The notes under the pieces: model-generated | What the model was told of the DNA's origin: nothing | The model's database searches: none | The model's input: only the letters and a program-made list of their open reading frames with translations | Position numbers and translations under genes: made by a program | Shown: positions 15,349 through 28,312 of the stretch, piece after piece | Numbering within the stretch: position 1 is the stretch's first letter | Layout: the number at the start of each line of letters is the position of its first letter | Source: Citrobacter sedlakii NBRC 105722 | GTDB lineage: Bacteria; Pseudomonadota; Gammaproteobacteria; Enterobacterales; Enterobacteriaceae | Assembly (NCBI RefSeq): GCF_000759835.1 | Contig: NZ_BBNB01000001.1 | Coordinates: 1-64,000, forward strand | Direction: 5' to 3' | Length of the DNA stretch: 64,000 bases

Positions 15349-16095
15349 ATGTTAAATATTAAAGAGTTACAGGTCAGTGTCGAAGATAAAGCGATCCTGC
15401 GTGGGCTGAACCTTGAGGTTCGTCCCGGCGAAGTGCACGCGATCATGGGACCGAACGGTTCCGGTAAAAGCACGCTTTCCGCGACGCTGGCAGGACGCGA
15501 AGATTATGAGGTAATCGGCGGTTCCGTCGCGTTTAAAGGTAAAGATCTGCTGGCGCTGGCGCCGGAAGAGAGAGCCGGTGAAGGCATTTTCATGGCCTTT
15601 CAGTACCCGGTGGAAATTCCCGGCGTCAGCAATCAGTTTTTCCTGCAAACGGCGCTAAACGCGGTGCGCAGCTATCGCGGCCAGGAGACGCTGGACCGTT
15701 TTGATTTTCAGGACCTGATGGAAGAGAAAATCGCGCTGCTGAAAATGCCGGAAGATCTGTTGACCCGCTCGGTCAACGTGGGTTTTTCCGGCGGCGAGAA
15801 AAAACGCAACGACATTCTGCAAATGGCGGTGCTGGAGCCGGAGCTGTGCATTCTGGATGAGTCGGATTCCGGGCTGGATATTGATGCCCTGAAAATCGTC
15901 GCCGATGGCGTGAATTCCCTGCGGGACGGCAAGCGCGCATTCATCATCGTTACGCACTATCAGCGCATCCTTGACTATATCAAACCTGATTTTGTCCACG
16001 TCCTGTATCAGGGGCGGATTGTGAAGTCTGGCGATTTCACTCTGGTCAAACAACTGGAGGAGCAGGGATATGGCTGGCTTACCGAACAGCAGTAA
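15349..16095 (+). CDS. sufC: Suf ATPase SufC
   Basis: 248 residues, soluble ABC-type ATPase. Walker A is GPNGSGKST (Lys40), the signature is FSGGEKKR, Walker B LCILDESDSGLD and the switch His is in VTHYQR. SufC dimerises on SufB and SufD and drives scaffold remodelling during cluster assembly. Its 3' end overlaps sufD by 26 bp, implying translational coupling. Confidence 0.97.
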   Translation: MLNIKELQVSVEDKAILRGLNLEVRPGEVHAIMGPNGSGKSTLSATLAGREDYEVIGGSVAFKGKDLLALAPEERAGEGIFMAFQYPVEIPGVSNQFFLQTALNAVRSYRGQETLDRFDFQDLMEEKIALLKMPEDLLTRSVNVGFSGGEKKRNDILQMAVLEPELCILDESDSGLDIDALKIVADGVNSLRDGKRAFIIVTHYQRILDYIKPDFVHVLYQGRIVKSGDFTLVKQLEEQGYGWLTEQQ

Positions 16096-17341
16096 TGCGT
16101 TGCAGCAGTGGCATCATCTGTTTGAAGCCGAGGGCGAGTCGCGTTCCACCCAGGCGCAACAGCACTTACAGCAATTACTGCGACTGGGCCTGCCGACGCG
16201 GAAACATGAAAACTGGAAATACACGCCGCTGGAAGGATTAATCAACAGCCAGTTCGTCAGCCGCTTCGCGGACATTGGGACGGCGCAGCGGGATGCGTTG
16301 GCGCTACAAATTGATGCGCTGCGTCTGGTTTTTGTTGATGGGAAATTCAGTCCGGCGCTGAGCGACAGCTGTGAAAATAGCGGCTTTGACGTTGCGATCA
16401 ACGATGAGCGCCAGACGCTGCCTGACGCGGTGCAGCCGGAGGTGTTTCTGCATCTCACCGAAAGCCTGGCGCACAGCGTAACCCATATCCACGTTAAGCG
16501 TAATCAGCGTCCTGACAAGCCGCTGCTATTGATGCACATTACGCAGGGCGTGGGCGACGATGAGGTGAACACCGCTCATTATCGTCATCATCTGGAACTG
16601 GCGGAAGGGGCAGAAGCAACGGTCATTGAACATTACGTGAGCCTCAATGACGCGCGACACTTTACCGGCGCGCGTCTGACAATGAATGTGGCAGCCAACG
16701 CGCATCTGCATCACGTGAAGCTGGCGTTTGAAAATCCGTTAAGCCATCACTTCGCCCATAATGATATTTTAATGGCGGCGGACGCCTCGGCGCACAGCCA
16801 CAGTTTTCTGCTGGGGGATGCGGTACTGCGTCATAACACCAGCACCCGGCTGAACGGTGAGAACACGACGCTACGAATCAACAGCCTCGCGATGCCGGTG
16901 AAAAATGAAGTCTGTGATACCCGCACCTGGCTTGAGCACAACAAAGGCTATTGCAACAGCCGTCAGCTGCATAAAACCATTGTCAGCGATAAAGGGCGCG
17001 CGGTCTTCAACGGTCTGATTAACGTTGCCCCGTACGCGATCAAAACCGACGGTCAGATGACCAACAATAATCTGCTGCTGGGTAAACTCGCCGAGGTGGA
17101 TACCAAACCGCAGCTTGAGATTTACGCCGACGACGTGAAGTGTAGCCATGGCGCGACGGTGGGACGCATTGACGATGAACAGATGTTCTATCTGCGCTCG
17201 CGCGGGATCGGCCAGCAGGACGCCCAGCAGATGATTCTCTATGCCTTTGCCGCTGAACTGACGGAAGCCATCGGCGACGAGGCGCTGAAGCAACAGGTTC
17301 TGGCGCGAATCGGCCAGCGCCTGCCGGGAGGCAGAGCATGA
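16070..17341 (+). CDS. sufD: Fe-S cluster assembly protein SufD
   Basis: 423 residues, the E. coli length, SufB paralogue with the shared beta-helical core; the family signature [22 protein letters not shown] is present near residue 355-376. SufD pairs with SufB in the SufBC2D complex and is needed for iron entry. The start lies within sufC, and the stop overlaps sufS by 4 bp (ATGA). Confidence 0.97.
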   Translation: MAGLPNSSNALQQWHHLFEAEGESRSTQAQQHLQQLLRLGLPTRKHENWKYTPLEGLINSQFVSRFADIGTAQRDALALQIDALRLVFVDGKFSPALSDSCENSGFDVAINDERQTLPDAVQPEVFLHLTESLAHSVTHIHVKRNQRPDKPLLLMHITQGVGDDEVNTAHYRHHLELAEGAEATVIEHYVSLNDARHFTGARLTMNVAANAHLHHVKLAFENPLSHHFAHNDILMAADASAHSHSFLLGDAVLRHNTSTRLNGENTTLRINSLAMPVKNEVCDTRTWLEHNKGYCNSRQLHKTIVSDKGRAVFNGLINVAPYAIKTDGQMTNNNLLLGKLAEVDTKPQLEIYADDVKCSHGATVGRIDDEQMFYLRSRGIGQQDAQQMILYAFAAELTEAIGDEALKQQVLARIGQRLPGGRA

Positions 17342-18558
17342 CATTTTCTATCGACAACGTGCGTGCGGATTTTCCCGTGCTTACGCGAGAAGTCAACGGT
17401 CTGCCGCTGGCGTACCTTGATAGCGCCGCCAGCGCGCAGAAGCCCAGTCAGGTTATCGACGCGGAGGCGGAATTCTACCGCCATGGCTATGCGGCGGTGC
17501 ATCGCGGTATTCATACTCTGAGCGCCCAGGCGACGGAGCGAATGGAGAACGTTCGCAAACTGGCGTCGCTGTTTATTAACGCCCGCTCAGCGGAGGAACT
17601 GGTGTTCGTTCGCGGCACCACGGAAGGCATCAATCTGGTGGCCAACAGTTGGGGGCCGGAAAACGTTCACCGTGGCGATAACATCATTATCAGCGAAATG
17701 GAGCACCACGCTAATATTGTGCCCTGGCAGATGCTATGCGCGCGCGTGGGGGCTGAACTGCGGGTAATTCCGCTCAATACCGACGGAACGCTCCAGCTTG
17801 AAATTCTGCCATCGCTGCTGGACGAGAAAACCCGCCTGCTGGCCATTACCCATGTTTCGAACGTGTTAGGCACCGAGAACCCGATCGCTGAAATCACCGC
17901 GCTGGCCCATCAGTACGGGGCTAAAGTCCTGGTGGACGGCGCGCAGGCGGTCATGCACCACCCGGTCGATGTTCAGGCGCTGGACTGCGACTTCTACGTT
18001 TTTTCCGCGCATAAACTGTACGGCCCGACCGGTATCGGCGTGCTGTACGTAAAAGACGTCATCCTGCAGGCGATGCCGCCGTGGGAAGGGGGCGGCTCAA
18101 TGATCGCTACGGTCAGCCTGACCCAGGGCACCACCTGGACGAAAGCGCCGTGGCGTTTTGAGGCGGGTACGCCGAATACTGGAGGAATTATCGGTCTGGG
18201 CGCCGCGCTGGAGTATGTCTCAGCGCTGGGGCTGGAAAATATCGGCGAGTACGAACAGAATTTGATGCATTACGCGCTGGCGCAACTGGCGGCGGTGCCT
18301 GACCTCACGCTGTACGGCCCGCTTAACCGGCTTGGCGTGATCGCGTTTAATCTCGGTCACCATCACGCCTATGATGTCGGTAGTTTCCTTGATAACTACG
18401 GTATTGCTGTCCGTACCGGACACCATTGCGCTATGCCGCTGATGGCGTTTTATCAGGTTCCGGCGATGTGTCGCGCGTCGCTGGCAATGTATAACACCCA
18501 TGAAGAAGTGGATCGTCTGGTGACCGGGCTGCAGCGTATTCATCGCTTACTGGGATAA
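17338..18558 (+). CDS. sufS: Cysteine desulfurase SufS
   Basis: 406 residues, class V aminotransferase fold, group II desulfurase. The PLP lysine is Lys226 (SAHKLYGP) and the persulfide-forming cysteine is Cys364 (RTGHHCAM); the conserved His in [11 protein letters not shown] stacks on PLP. It takes sulfur from cysteine and hands it to SufE. Starts within the sufD stop. Confidence 0.97.
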   Translation: MTFSIDNVRADFPVLTREVNGLPLAYLDSAASAQKPSQVIDAEAEFYRHGYAAVHRGIHTLSAQATERMENVRKLASLFINARSAEELVFVRGTTEGINLVANSWGPENVHRGDNIIISEMEHHANIVPWQMLCARVGAELRVIPLNTDGTLQLEILPSLLDEKTRLLAITHVSNVLGTENPIAEITALAHQYGAKVLVDGAQAVMHHPVDVQALDCDFYVFSAHKLYGPTGIGVLYVKDVILQAMPPWEGGGSMIATVSLTQGTTWTKAPWRFEAGTPNTGGIIGLGAALEYVSALGLENIGEYEQNLMHYALAQLAAVPDLTLYGPLNRLGVIAFNLGHHHAYDVGSFLDNYGIAVRTGHHCAMPLMAFYQVPAMCRASLAMYNTHEEVDRLVTGLQRIHRLLG

Positions 18559-18570
18559 CAGGGAGGCACT

Positions 18571-18987
18571 ATGGCCGCGTTGCCGGATAAAGAGAAGCTA
18601 TTACGTAATTTTCAACGTTGCGCGAACTGGGAAGAAAAGTACCTGTATATTATCGAGCTGGGTCAGCGACTGCCGATGCTGTCTGAAAACGATCGCGTTG
18701 CTGATAATAAAATTGAGGGCTGTCAGAGCCAGGTCTGGATTGTGATGCGCCAGAACGGGCAGGGAGTGATTGAGCTTGAGGGCGACAGCGATGCGGCCAT
18801 CGTAAAGGGGCTGATTGCGGTGGTGTTTATTTTGTATCACCAGATGACGCCGCAGGATATTGTTAATTTTGATGTCCGCCCGTGGTTCGAAAAAATGGCG
18901 CTCACCCAACATCTCACCCCGTCCCGCTCCCAGGGGCTTGAAGCGATGATCCGCGCGATTCGCACGAAAGCTGCAACTCTTAGCTAA
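18571..18987 (+). CDS. sufE: Sulfur acceptor protein SufE
   Basis: 138 residues. The acceptor Cys51 is in the motif [11 protein letters not shown]. SufE stimulates SufS and carries persulfide to SufB. Last gene of the operon, 12 bp after sufS with GGGAGGC as RBS; a perfect palindrome at 19014-19043 follows. Confidence 0.97.
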   Translation: MAALPDKEKLLRNFQRCANWEEKYLYIIELGQRLPMLSENDRVADNKIEGCQSQVWIVMRQNGQGVIELEGDSDAAIVKGLIAVVFILYHQMTPQDIVNFDVRPWFEKMALTQHLTPSRSQGLEAMIRAIRTKAATLS

Positions 18988-19013
18988 ACTTAACAGACGC
19001 ACGCTGTAAAATA

Positions 19014-19043
19014 CCTGACAGGACGCAGGTGCGTCTTGTCAGG
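19014..19043. terminator. Palindrome at the end of the suf operon
   Basis: CCTGACA-GACGCA arms pair with TGCGTC-TGTCAGG equivalents on either side of two bases (one internal mismatch). There is no strong T-run; it may act as an mRNA-stabilising or Rho-aided end. Confidence 0.5.
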
Positions 19044-19066
19044 CTTGCAGGTTCGCGAGCCTCGTA

Positions 19067-19098
19067 GTCCGGATGCGGCATTCACTGCCGTCCGGCAT
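19067..19098. repeat. REP-type palindromic repeat
   Basis: GTCCGGATGCGGCA-TTCAC-TGCCGTCCGGCAT, the classic enteric REP/PU pattern, between sufE and ldtE. Confidence 0.75.
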
Positions 19099-19118
19099 CA
19101 ACGCCAGGGGGGTGACAT

Positions 19119-20114
19119 ATGAAACGCGCGTCTTTATTAACACTTATGCTTATCGGCGCTTACAGTGCTTTACAGGCTGCCTGGGCGGTGGATTATCCAC
19201 TGCCGCCGGCAGGAAGTCGTCTCATTGGTCAGAATCAAACGTATACGGTGCAGGCGGGGGATAAAAATCTCCAGGCCATCGCCCGTCGCTTTGATACCGC
19301 CGCGATGCTCATTCTGGAGGCTAACAATACCATCGCTCCGGTGCCGAAACCCGGTACGTTAATCACTATCCCGTCGCAAATGCTGCTGCCCGACGCGCCG
19401 CGTGAAGGGATCATCGTGAATCTCGCAGAGCTACGTCTGTACTATTACCCGCCGGGGGAAAATATCGTGCAGGTCTATCCTATCGGTATTGGTCTGGAGG
19501 GGCTGGAAACGCCGGTGATGGAAACGCGGGTAGGGCAGAAAATACCGAACCCGACATGGACGCCGACAGCGGGCATCCGCAAGCGCTCTCTTGAGCGGGG
19601 AATAACCCTGCCTGCGGTCGTCCCTGCCGGGCCGAATAACCCGCTTGGACGCTTTGCGCTGCGTCTGGCGCATGGAAACGGTGAATACCTTATCCATGGC
19701 ACCAGCCAGCCGGACAGCGTCGGGCTGCGCGTCAGCTCCGGCTGTATTCGTATGAATGCGCCAGACATTAAAGCGCTGTTCGCTTCGGTACGAACCGGAA
19801 CGCCGGTTAAGGTCATCAACGAGCCGGTGAAATACGCCGTTGAGCCGAACGGTATGCGGTATGTTGAAGTTCATCGACCGCTGTCGCCGGAAGAGGAACA
19901 GAATGTGCAGACCATGCCGTATGTTCTGCCTGCCGGTTTCACCCAGTTCAAAGCGATGAAAGAGGTCGACAACACGCTGGTGGACAAAGCATTGTACCGG
20001 CGCGCCGGGTATCCGGTAGCCGTTTCTTCCGGACAGACGCCAGCGGTGGCGGCAACCCCCGTGGTACAGTCAGCGCAGAATGGTGGGGTAACGCAAGAAA
20101 CGCAAACGCAGTAG
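19119..20114 (+). CDS. ldtE: L,D-transpeptidase LdtE
   Basis: 331 residues, formerly YnhG. An N-terminal signal peptide ([23 protein letters not shown]) is followed by a LysM peptidoglycan-binding domain (about 43-88, [17 protein letters not shown]) and a YkuD catalytic domain with [10 protein letters not shown] and the nucleophile Cys in SSGCIRM. LdtE makes 3-3 (meso-DAP to meso-DAP) cross-links in peptidoglycan. It lies next to lpp, whose product is itself attached to DAP by sister enzymes of this family. RBS is AGGGGGGTGACAT. Confidence 0.95.
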   Translation: MKRASLLTLMLIGAYSALQAAWAVDYPLPPAGSRLIGQNQTYTVQAGDKNLQAIARRFDTAAMLILEANNTIAPVPKPGTLITIPSQMLLPDAPREGIIVNLAELRLYYYPPGENIVQVYPIGIGLEGLETPVMETRVGQKIPNPTWTPTAGIRKRSLERGITLPAVVPAGPNNPLGRFALRLAHGNGEYLIHGTSQPDSVGLRVSSGCIRMNAPDIKALFASVRTGTPVKVINEPVKYAVEPNGMRYVEVHRPLSPEEEQNVQTMPYVLPAGFTQFKAMKEVDNTLVDKALYRRAGYPVAVSSGQTPAVAATPVVQSAQNGGVTQETQTQ

Positions 20115-20135
20115 CAGGAAAGGCAAACGAAGGGC

Positions 20136-20167
20136 AAAAAAAATGGCGCACAATGTGCGCCATTTTT
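20136..20167. terminator. Terminator between ldtE and lpp
   Basis: ATGGCGCACA (20143-20152) pairs with TGTGCGCCAT (20154-20163), with A-run before and T-run after, so it can serve both converging genes. It is the known efficient lpp terminator position. Confidence 0.9.
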
Positions 20168-20182
20168 ATTACGCAGGTACTA

Positions 20183-20431
<249 letters not shown>

Positions 20432-20463
20432 CTAGATTGAGTTAATCTCCATGTAGCGTTACA

Positions 20464-20491
20464 AGTATTACACAAAGTTTTTTAGGTTGAG
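20464..20491 (-). promoter_or_regulatory. lpp promoter
   Basis: Minus strand: CTCAAC (-35 region), about 16 bp, AATACT (-10), followed by the conserved leader TGTAACGCTACATGGAGATT. It is almost identical to the E. coli lpp promoter and preceded by A/T tracts. Confidence 0.8.
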
Positions 20492-20674
20492 AATATTTTT
20501 TTGATGAGAAGATGCTTATTTTTGATCGTTCGCTCAAAGAAGCATCGAAATGTCGGAATGTATCTAAAAAACTGAGGGAAAACAGGCTGCTTCCATCGGA
20601 TTCGTCTTAGATAATCGGCAATTAGATAGTGAAATCCGATTTGCTTTTTTATTAATAGCGGCTATTGATGAAAT

Positions 20675-20702
20675 AAAAAAAGCGCCGCGAGGGCGCTTTT
20701 TT
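20675..20702. terminator. pykF terminator
   Basis: AGCGCC-gcgag-GGCGCT stem flanked by A- and T-runs, 27-54 bases beyond the pykF stop on the minus strand. Confidence 0.88.
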
Positions 20703-20728
20703 AAACCAATTAATTCACTCAGGAATTA

Positions 20729-22141
20729 TTACAGCACGTGAACAGAGGCGGTGTTAGTGGTGCCGCTCGGAACCAGCGCGCCAGAAACCATCACGACCAC
20801 GTCGCCTTTCTGTGCCAGACCGCTCTGTTGGGCAACTTCTTTACCCAGGCGGTAGAAATCATCCGTAGAATTGATTTCTTTGACCAGCTGCGGCACAACG
20901 CCTTTACTGAGCACTAACTGACGTGCGGTCACTTCATTGGTGGTCAGCGCCAGGATGGTCGCATCCGGGAAGTACTTACGCACGGCGCGTGCAGATTTAC
21001 CGCCCTGGGTCGCGACCACGATCAGCGGCGCTTCCAGTTTTTCAGCGGTTTCAACAGCACCACGGCACACGGCTTCAGTGATGCGCAGCTTACGGCTGTC
21101 GTTGTTGAAGTCCAGACGGCTGGTCATCACGCGGTCGGTACGCTCGCAGATGGTCGCCATGATAGAGACCGCTTCCAGCGGGTATTTGCCTTTCGCGGAT
21201 TCGCCGGACAGCATGACGGCATCGGTTCCGTCGAGGATGGCGTTCGCCACGTCGCCAGCTTCTGCGCGGGTTGGGCGTGGGTTTTTGATCATGGAGTCGA
21301 GCATTTGCGTCGCGGTGATCACCACTTTACGCGCGCGGATACATTTTTCGATCATCATCTTCTGCGCAAAGATCACTTCTTCGACCGGGATTTCTACGCC
21401 AAGGTCGCCACGGGCAACCATGATGCCGTCGGACGCTTCGAGGATTTCGTCGAAGTTGTTCAGGCCTTCCTGGTTTTCAATTTTGGAGATGATCTGGATG
21501 TTTTCGCCGCCGTGCGCTTTCAGGTGCTCACGAATCTCAACCACGTCAGAGCGCTTACGGATAAAGGATGCGGCAACGAAGTCAACGCCTTGCTCGCAGC
21601 CGAAGATCAGATCCTGTTTATCTTTTTCCGCCAGGGCCGGCAGAGCGATAGAGACGCCCGGCAGGTTTACGCCTTTGTTCTCGCCCAGATCGCCGTTGTT
21701 CAGCACTTTACAAATCACTTTGTTGCCTTCGATGGCGGTCACTTCCATGCCGATCAGACCGTCGTCGACCAGTACGGTGTTGCCGACGGCGAGGTCAGCG
21801 GTGAAACCTTCGTAAGTTACAGCGACGATTTCGCTGTTACCCACAACGGATTTGTCAGTGGTAAAAGTGAAGGTCTGGCCTGCTTTCAGGGACACGTCGT
21901 TGCCGCCTTCCAGCTTGATGGTACGGATTTCCGGACCTTTGGTATCCAGCAAAATCGCGGCTTTCTTGCCGGTTTTACTCATGACGTTGCGCAGGTTCTG
22001 GATACGCTGACCGTGTTCTGCATAATCACCATGAGAGAAGTTCAGGCGCATGACGTTCATGCCCGCGTCCAGCATTTTGGTTAACATCTCTTCAGATTCG
22101 GTTTTCGGGCCGATGGTGCAAACAATTTTCGTCTTTTTCAT
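20729..22141 (-). CDS. pykF: Pyruvate kinase I
   Basis: 470 residues from [14 protein letters not shown], the E. coli length; the long upstream extension to 22357 is unconserved and contains the promoter. Active-site features are ISKIENQEG (substrate Lys/Glu), [12 protein letters not shown] and [10 protein letters not shown]. The C-terminal domain carries the fructose-1,6-bisphosphate activation site ([19 protein letters not shown]). It makes pyruvate and ATP from phosphoenolpyruvate at the end of glycolysis. A Cra operator lies upstream at 22348-22362, so it should be repressed when glycolytic intermediates are low. Confidence 0.98.
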   Translation of the reverse strand: MKKTKIVCTIGPKTESEEMLTKMLDAGMNVMRLNFSHGDYAEHGQRIQNLRNVMSKTGKKAAILLDTKGPEIRTIKLEGGNDVSLKAGQTFTFTTDKSVVGNSEIVAVTYEGFTADLAVGNTVLVDDGLIGMEVTAIEGNKVICKVLNNGDLGENKGVNLPGVSIALPALAEKDKQDLIFGCEQGVDFVAASFIRKRSDVVEIREHLKAHGGENIQIISKIENQEGLNNFDEILEASDGIMVARGDLGVEIPVEEVIFAQKMMIEKCIRARKVVITATQMLDSMIKNPRPTRAEAGDVANAILDGTDAVMLSGESAKGKYPLEAVSIMATICERTDRVMTSRLDFNNDSRKLRITEAVCRGAVETAEKLEAPLIVVATQGGKSARAVRKYFPDATILALTTNEVTARQLVLSKGVVPQLVKEINSTDDFYRLGKEVAQQSGLAQKGDVVVMVSGALVPSGTTNTASVHVL

Positions 22142-22727
22142 GACAGTCTTAGTCTTTAAGTTGAGAAGGATATGGGAAGCTGGCTTCCGGCGCGCACCGC
22201 CAGGAAGCGAAACCGGTATTACGAAAGTGATGGTGCCTCGCTCTAAGGATAGGTGACATCGAAAAAGCGTGCAGAGGAATGTGTGCTTGTGTTTCAGCCC
22301 AACGGAAAGGGACGTTTTGTGTACGCTGAGTTTTACAGGCCAATGTGCTGAAACCATTCAAGAGACAGTTGGCGCGCATTATACGCTGTTTTTTTCCAAA
22401 AAGGAAAATGAAAACAGCGTTTCAAAATACATCTGGGCAGTTTCACAACAAACTGTATTTAAAGGAAACGTATTGCCCAAAATCATTCGCGCAATTTATG
22501 GTTCAGTTGCGCAACAATGAGATATTCCTCCTGGTTATAACCAAATTCTTTTTTATTCATTTCAATTTAAACCCGGACACCGCATCCATCAGCCCATCGT
22601 CGGTGTACAGACCCTGGCGGATGCCGGAATAGCGCTCCGGTTAGTTAATTGATTTTCTTTAGCTTTTTGTCTTCATTCGTCAGGTGTTATATGCTGTAAG
22701 CATGTAGCCTGCAACGGAGAGACAAAA
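22142..22727. other. pykF and fumD promoter region
   Basis: 586 bp between divergent genes. It holds the long pykF leader with its Cra site and a more AT-rich half with the fumD promoter. Open frames here overlap one another, lack RBSs and look non-coding. Confidence 0.65.
22348..22362. promoter_or_regulatory. Cra (FruR) operator of pykF
   Basis: GCTGAAACCATTCAAG is an imperfect match to the palindromic Cra consensus TGAAACGTTTCA and matches the site known upstream of E. coli pykF. Confidence 0.75.
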
Positions 22728-22937
22728 ATGGGAAACCTGACAAAAGATGATGAACTGTACCGGGAGATGTGCAGAGTCGTGGGAAAAGTGGTGCTGGAAA
22801 TGCGCGATCTGGGTCAAGAACCGAAGCATATTGTCATCGCCGGTGTTTTACGTACCTCACTGGCTAATCAGCGTATTCAACGCTCTGAACTGGAAAAACG
22901 GGCTATGGAAACGGTGATCAACGCGCTGGCAGGATAA
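22728..22937 (+). CDS. fumD: Fumarase D (small fumarase family)
   Basis: 69 residues, formerly YdhZ, nearly identical to E. coli FumD (ELYREMCRVVGKVVLEMRDLG, HIVIAGVLRT). It is a single small helical domain unlike FumA-C. E. coli FumD has reported fumarase activity; its role may be regulatory. RBS ACGGAGAGACAAAA precedes the ATG. It is next to the ydhYVWXUT anaerobic operon but separated by ~460 bp containing an FNR site. Confidence 0.93.
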   Translation: MGNLTKDDELYREMCRVVGKVVLEMRDLGQEPKHIVIAGVLRTSLANQRIQRSELEKRAMETVINALAG

Positions 22938-23401
22938 TCCATATAATAAGGGATGGCGGCATCCCTTATCAAAATTACTGGAAATTTTAAGCAGCAATAC
23001 TGTATCGAATGTCAAGAATATAATGCGTCAACGTTTAAACTGAGCATAACGCTATTTTTGGCTGTCAGAGTTAATATTGGGAACAGCTTCACAATTAATT
23101 TGAAAATAATGAAATGCCGCTTCATCTCATCTAAATGAGAATAAATATCACTTCTTTTTTATTATTTCTCTTCCCCAATTTAGTTGATAACGATCAAAGT
23201 TATACATACGGAATAAACCCATTATTTATTTCGCCTAACCCTAAAGGATTAGTAAGTTTGCATTAAATCATGTCATTTATTCGATTCGGTTATGGCAGGA
23301 ACTTCAGCTGTGGGAGACAACGTCAGGGCGCTGTTTGACGTATGAGAAATTGGCCTGGTTACGGTTGTCAACACTGCGTTTACGAAGAGGATGCGAAATT
23401 A
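22938..23401. other. AT-rich promoter region of the ydhYVWXUT operon
   Basis: 464 bp, markedly AT-rich. It contains a perfect FNR half-site pair (23184-23197) and a TATTTAT -10-like element about 30 bp further on. The leader to the ydhY start is over 150 nt long. No gene is supported. Confidence 0.7.
23184..23197 (+). promoter_or_regulatory. FNR-binding site upstream of ydhY
   Basis: TTGAT-AACG-ATCAA, an exact match to the FNR consensus TTGATnnnnATCAA. In E. coli, ydhY-T is strongly FNR-activated under anaerobiosis and repressed by NarL/NarP with nitrate; the activator site is conserved here. Confidence 0.9.
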
Positions 23402-26151
<2,750 letters not shown>

Positions 26152-26161
26152 GGAAAGCCTT

Positions 26162-26809
26162 ATGAGCCATCTGGAGGAAGTCGGCGCGGAAGCGACGACG
26201 GACGTGGATCTCGAAAAACGGCAGTGGCTGCAGGCGCTACGTTTGCATGACGCGGATAGTGCGCCTGTTGAACCGGCAAGCCCCGCAGAGATAATGGCTG
26301 ATTTTATTCGCCAGCATACGGCGGCAGGACAGCTTGTGGCGCGCGCACTGTTTCTACAGCCGCCGTATTCTATGGAAGAAGCCGAGCTTGCGCCATTATT
26401 GGCCGCTCTCGTTGAAGGGGTGGTGGGCGCGGATATCGCGTGTGTGCACGGCGCCCAGGAGGTTTATTTCTACTCAACGGGCAGCATGAGCGCCAACTAT
26501 GCCGACATGTGTGTGCAGGTGCTGGAAAAGGATCTTTGTCGGGCAATCGCTCAGGCGGTGCGTTTTGAATGTCAGACGTATCCGCGCCCGTACAAGGTCG
26601 CTATGCTGGAACAGTCGCCTTACCACTTCGAGTCTGCGCAGATCGCCGCCGCGCTGGCGGCGATCGAAACACATCCCGACTATGCCGATATTCGCCCGGT
26701 GACGTCATCCAACGGCGTTCCGTATCTCTTTAGCGAGCGCTATATGCGTTATGGCAAAGCCTATGGGTTGTGCGAATGGCTGGAAGTTGAACGGTTTCAG
26801 AATCCCTGA
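26162..26809 (+). CDS. ydhW: Conserved protein YdhW of the AOR operon
   Basis: 215 residues from ATG 26162, ten bases after ydhV. No cofactor motif, signal peptide or membrane segment is visible; it has acidic helical regions (SMEEAELAPLLAALVEG) and a conserved C-terminal block (PYLFSERYMRYGKAYGLCEW). It co-occurs with AOR and ferredoxin genes, so it may be an assembly factor or accessory subunit. The function is unknown. Confidence 0.88.
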   Translation: MSHLEEVGAEATTDVDLEKRQWLQALRLHDADSAPVEPASPAEIMADFIRQHTAAGQLVARALFLQPPYSMEEAELAPLLAALVEGVVGADIACVHGAQEVYFYSTGSMSANYADMCVQVLEKDLCRAIAQAVRFECQTYPRPYKVAMLEQSPYHFESAQIAAALAAIETHPDYADIRPVTSSNGVPYLFSERYMRYGKAYGLCEWLEVERFQNP

Positions 26810-26858
26810 ATTCATGGATAGCGTGGCGAGGGCGACCACCGCATTAGAGGATAACAAG

Positions 26859-27527
26859 ATGTCCTTCACTCGACGAAAATTTGTGCTTGGCATGGGGACG
26901 GTCATTTTTTTCAGCGGACCGGGCCAGTCGCTGCTGGCGAATACGACACAAGGCGGAACGGCGCGCTATGTCATGATCCACGACGAAACGCGCTGCAACG
27001 GTTGTAACATTTGCGCCCGCGCCTGTCGCAAAACCAATCATGTTCCTGCGCAGGGAAGCCGCTTATCGATCGCGCACATCCCTGTCACCGAGGATGAAAA
27101 CGAAACCCTGTATCATTTTTTCCGCCAGTCTTGTCAGCACTGCGACGAGGCGCCGTGCATTGACGTCTGCCCAACCGGCGCGTCCTGGCGTGATGAGCAG
27201 GGGATTGTTCGCGTAAATGCGTCACGCTGTATTGGTTGCAGCTATTGTATTGGCGCCTGTCCGTACCAGGTGCGCTATCTGAATCCTCACACCAAGGTGG
27301 CGGATAAATGCGATTTTTGCGCAGAGTCGCGACTGGCGAAAGGGTTCCCGCCCATCTGTGTCTCGTCTTGTCCGGAACATGCACTGCTCTTTGGACGCGA
27401 AGATAGCCCTGAAATCCAGCGCTGGCTGCAGGACAATAAATATTATCAGTATCAGCTTCCTGGCGCAGGCGAGCCTCATCTTTATCGTCGGTTCGGTCAA
27501 CATTTGATTAAGAAGGAAAATGTATGA
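26859..27527 (+). CDS. ydhX: Tat-exported ferredoxin-like protein YdhX
   Basis: 222 residues from ATG 26859, the E. coli length; an upstream ATG at 26814 would place extra residues before the signal. The N terminus TRRKFVLGMGTVIFF is a twin-arginine signal. Cysteine clusters are CNGCNICARAC, CQHCDEAPCIDVC, CIGCSYCIGAC and CDFCAES...CVSSC, again a 4-cluster electron carrier. It is probably periplasmic and coupled to the YdhU cytochrome. It overlaps ydhU by 4 bp. Confidence 0.93.
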   Translation: MSFTRRKFVLGMGTVIFFSGPGQSLLANTTQGGTARYVMIHDETRCNGCNICARACRKTNHVPAQGSRLSIAHIPVTEDENETLYHFFRQSCQHCDEAPCIDVCPTGASWRDEQGIVRVNASRCIGCSYCIGACPYQVRYLNPHTKVADKCDFCAESRLAKGFPPICVSSCPEHALLFGREDSPEIQRWLQDNKYYQYQLPGAGEPHLYRRFGQHLIKKENV

Positions 27528-28309
27528 ACGCGTCGCAGAGTGCCGAACAATTTCACGCCCAACTGGCGAGCTACGTGCCGCTGTTTTCCCCGGAGTACTG
27601 GCCAGTCTGGCTGGTTATAGCGGGCGTGTTGCTGGTAGTGATGTGGCTGGTGCTGGGGCTGCACGCCTGGCTTCGTTTTCGCGCCGTTCGCAAGGTCGCG
27701 GCCGCGCATGGCGAGAAAGTTTATTTGTATTCAAAAGCGGTGCGCTTGTGGCACTGGTCTAACGCGTTATTGTTTATCCTTTTGCTTGCCAGTGGGCTCA
27801 TTAACCACTTTTCGCTGGTCAGTCCGTTGGTGACTAAAAGTGTGTTGGCGGTACATGAAATCTGTGGATTTATGCTACTGGCATGCTGGGTGGGCTTTGT
27901 GTTGATTAACGCCCTGGGCGGCAATGGTCATCATTATCTCATTCAGCCGCATGGCTGGTTGGCGAGAGCGAAGAAACAAACCCGTTTTTATCTGTACGGT
28001 ATTTTACAAGGAGATGCGCACCCGTTTCCGGCTACGCCACGGGCGAAGTTTAACCCGTTACAGCAGGCAGCTTATGTCGGGGTGATGTACGGCTTGCTGC
28101 CGCTGCTGTTATTGAGCGGTCTTCTTTCGCTGTATCCACAGGCCACAGGGGATGTCCTTCCCGGCGTACGCTATTGGCTGCTTCAGGCGCATTTCGCGCT
28201 GGCCATCGTCAGCCTGTTTTTTATCTTTGGACATCTGTATCTGTGCACCACGGGACGAACGCCCGGGGAGACATTCCGTTGCATGGTCGATGGCTATCAC
28301 CGGCATTAA
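27524..28309 (+). CDS. ydhU: Cytochrome b561-type membrane subunit YdhU
   Basis: 261 residues with four main membrane helices: WLVIAGVLLVVMWLVLGLHA, ALLFILLLASGLINHFSL, SVLAVHEICGFMLLACWVGFV and a C-terminal pair. Histidines in RLWHWSNALLF, VHEICG and FGHLYL are candidate haem b ligands, as in the PhsC/FdoI-type cytochromes. It probably links the Fe-S carriers to the quinone pool. Start overlaps the ydhX stop (ATGA). Confidence 0.92.
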   Translation: MNASQSAEQFHAQLASYVPLFSPEYWPVWLVIAGVLLVVMWLVLGLHAWLRFRAVRKVAAAHGEKVYLYSKAVRLWHWSNALLFILLLASGLINHFSLVSPLVTKSVLAVHEICGFMLLACWVGFVLINALGGNGHHYLIQPHGWLARAKKQTRFYLYGILQGDAHPFPATPRAKFNPLQQAAYVGVMYGLLPLLLLSGLLSLYPQATGDVLPGVRYWLLQAHFALAIVSLFFIFGHLYLCTTGRTPGETFRCMVDGYHRH

Positions 28310-28312
28310 CCG

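Noticed and set aside
22269..22632. Two short frames between pykF and fumD
   Set aside because: They overlap the Cra site and pykF leader and each other; no RBS or conserved features.
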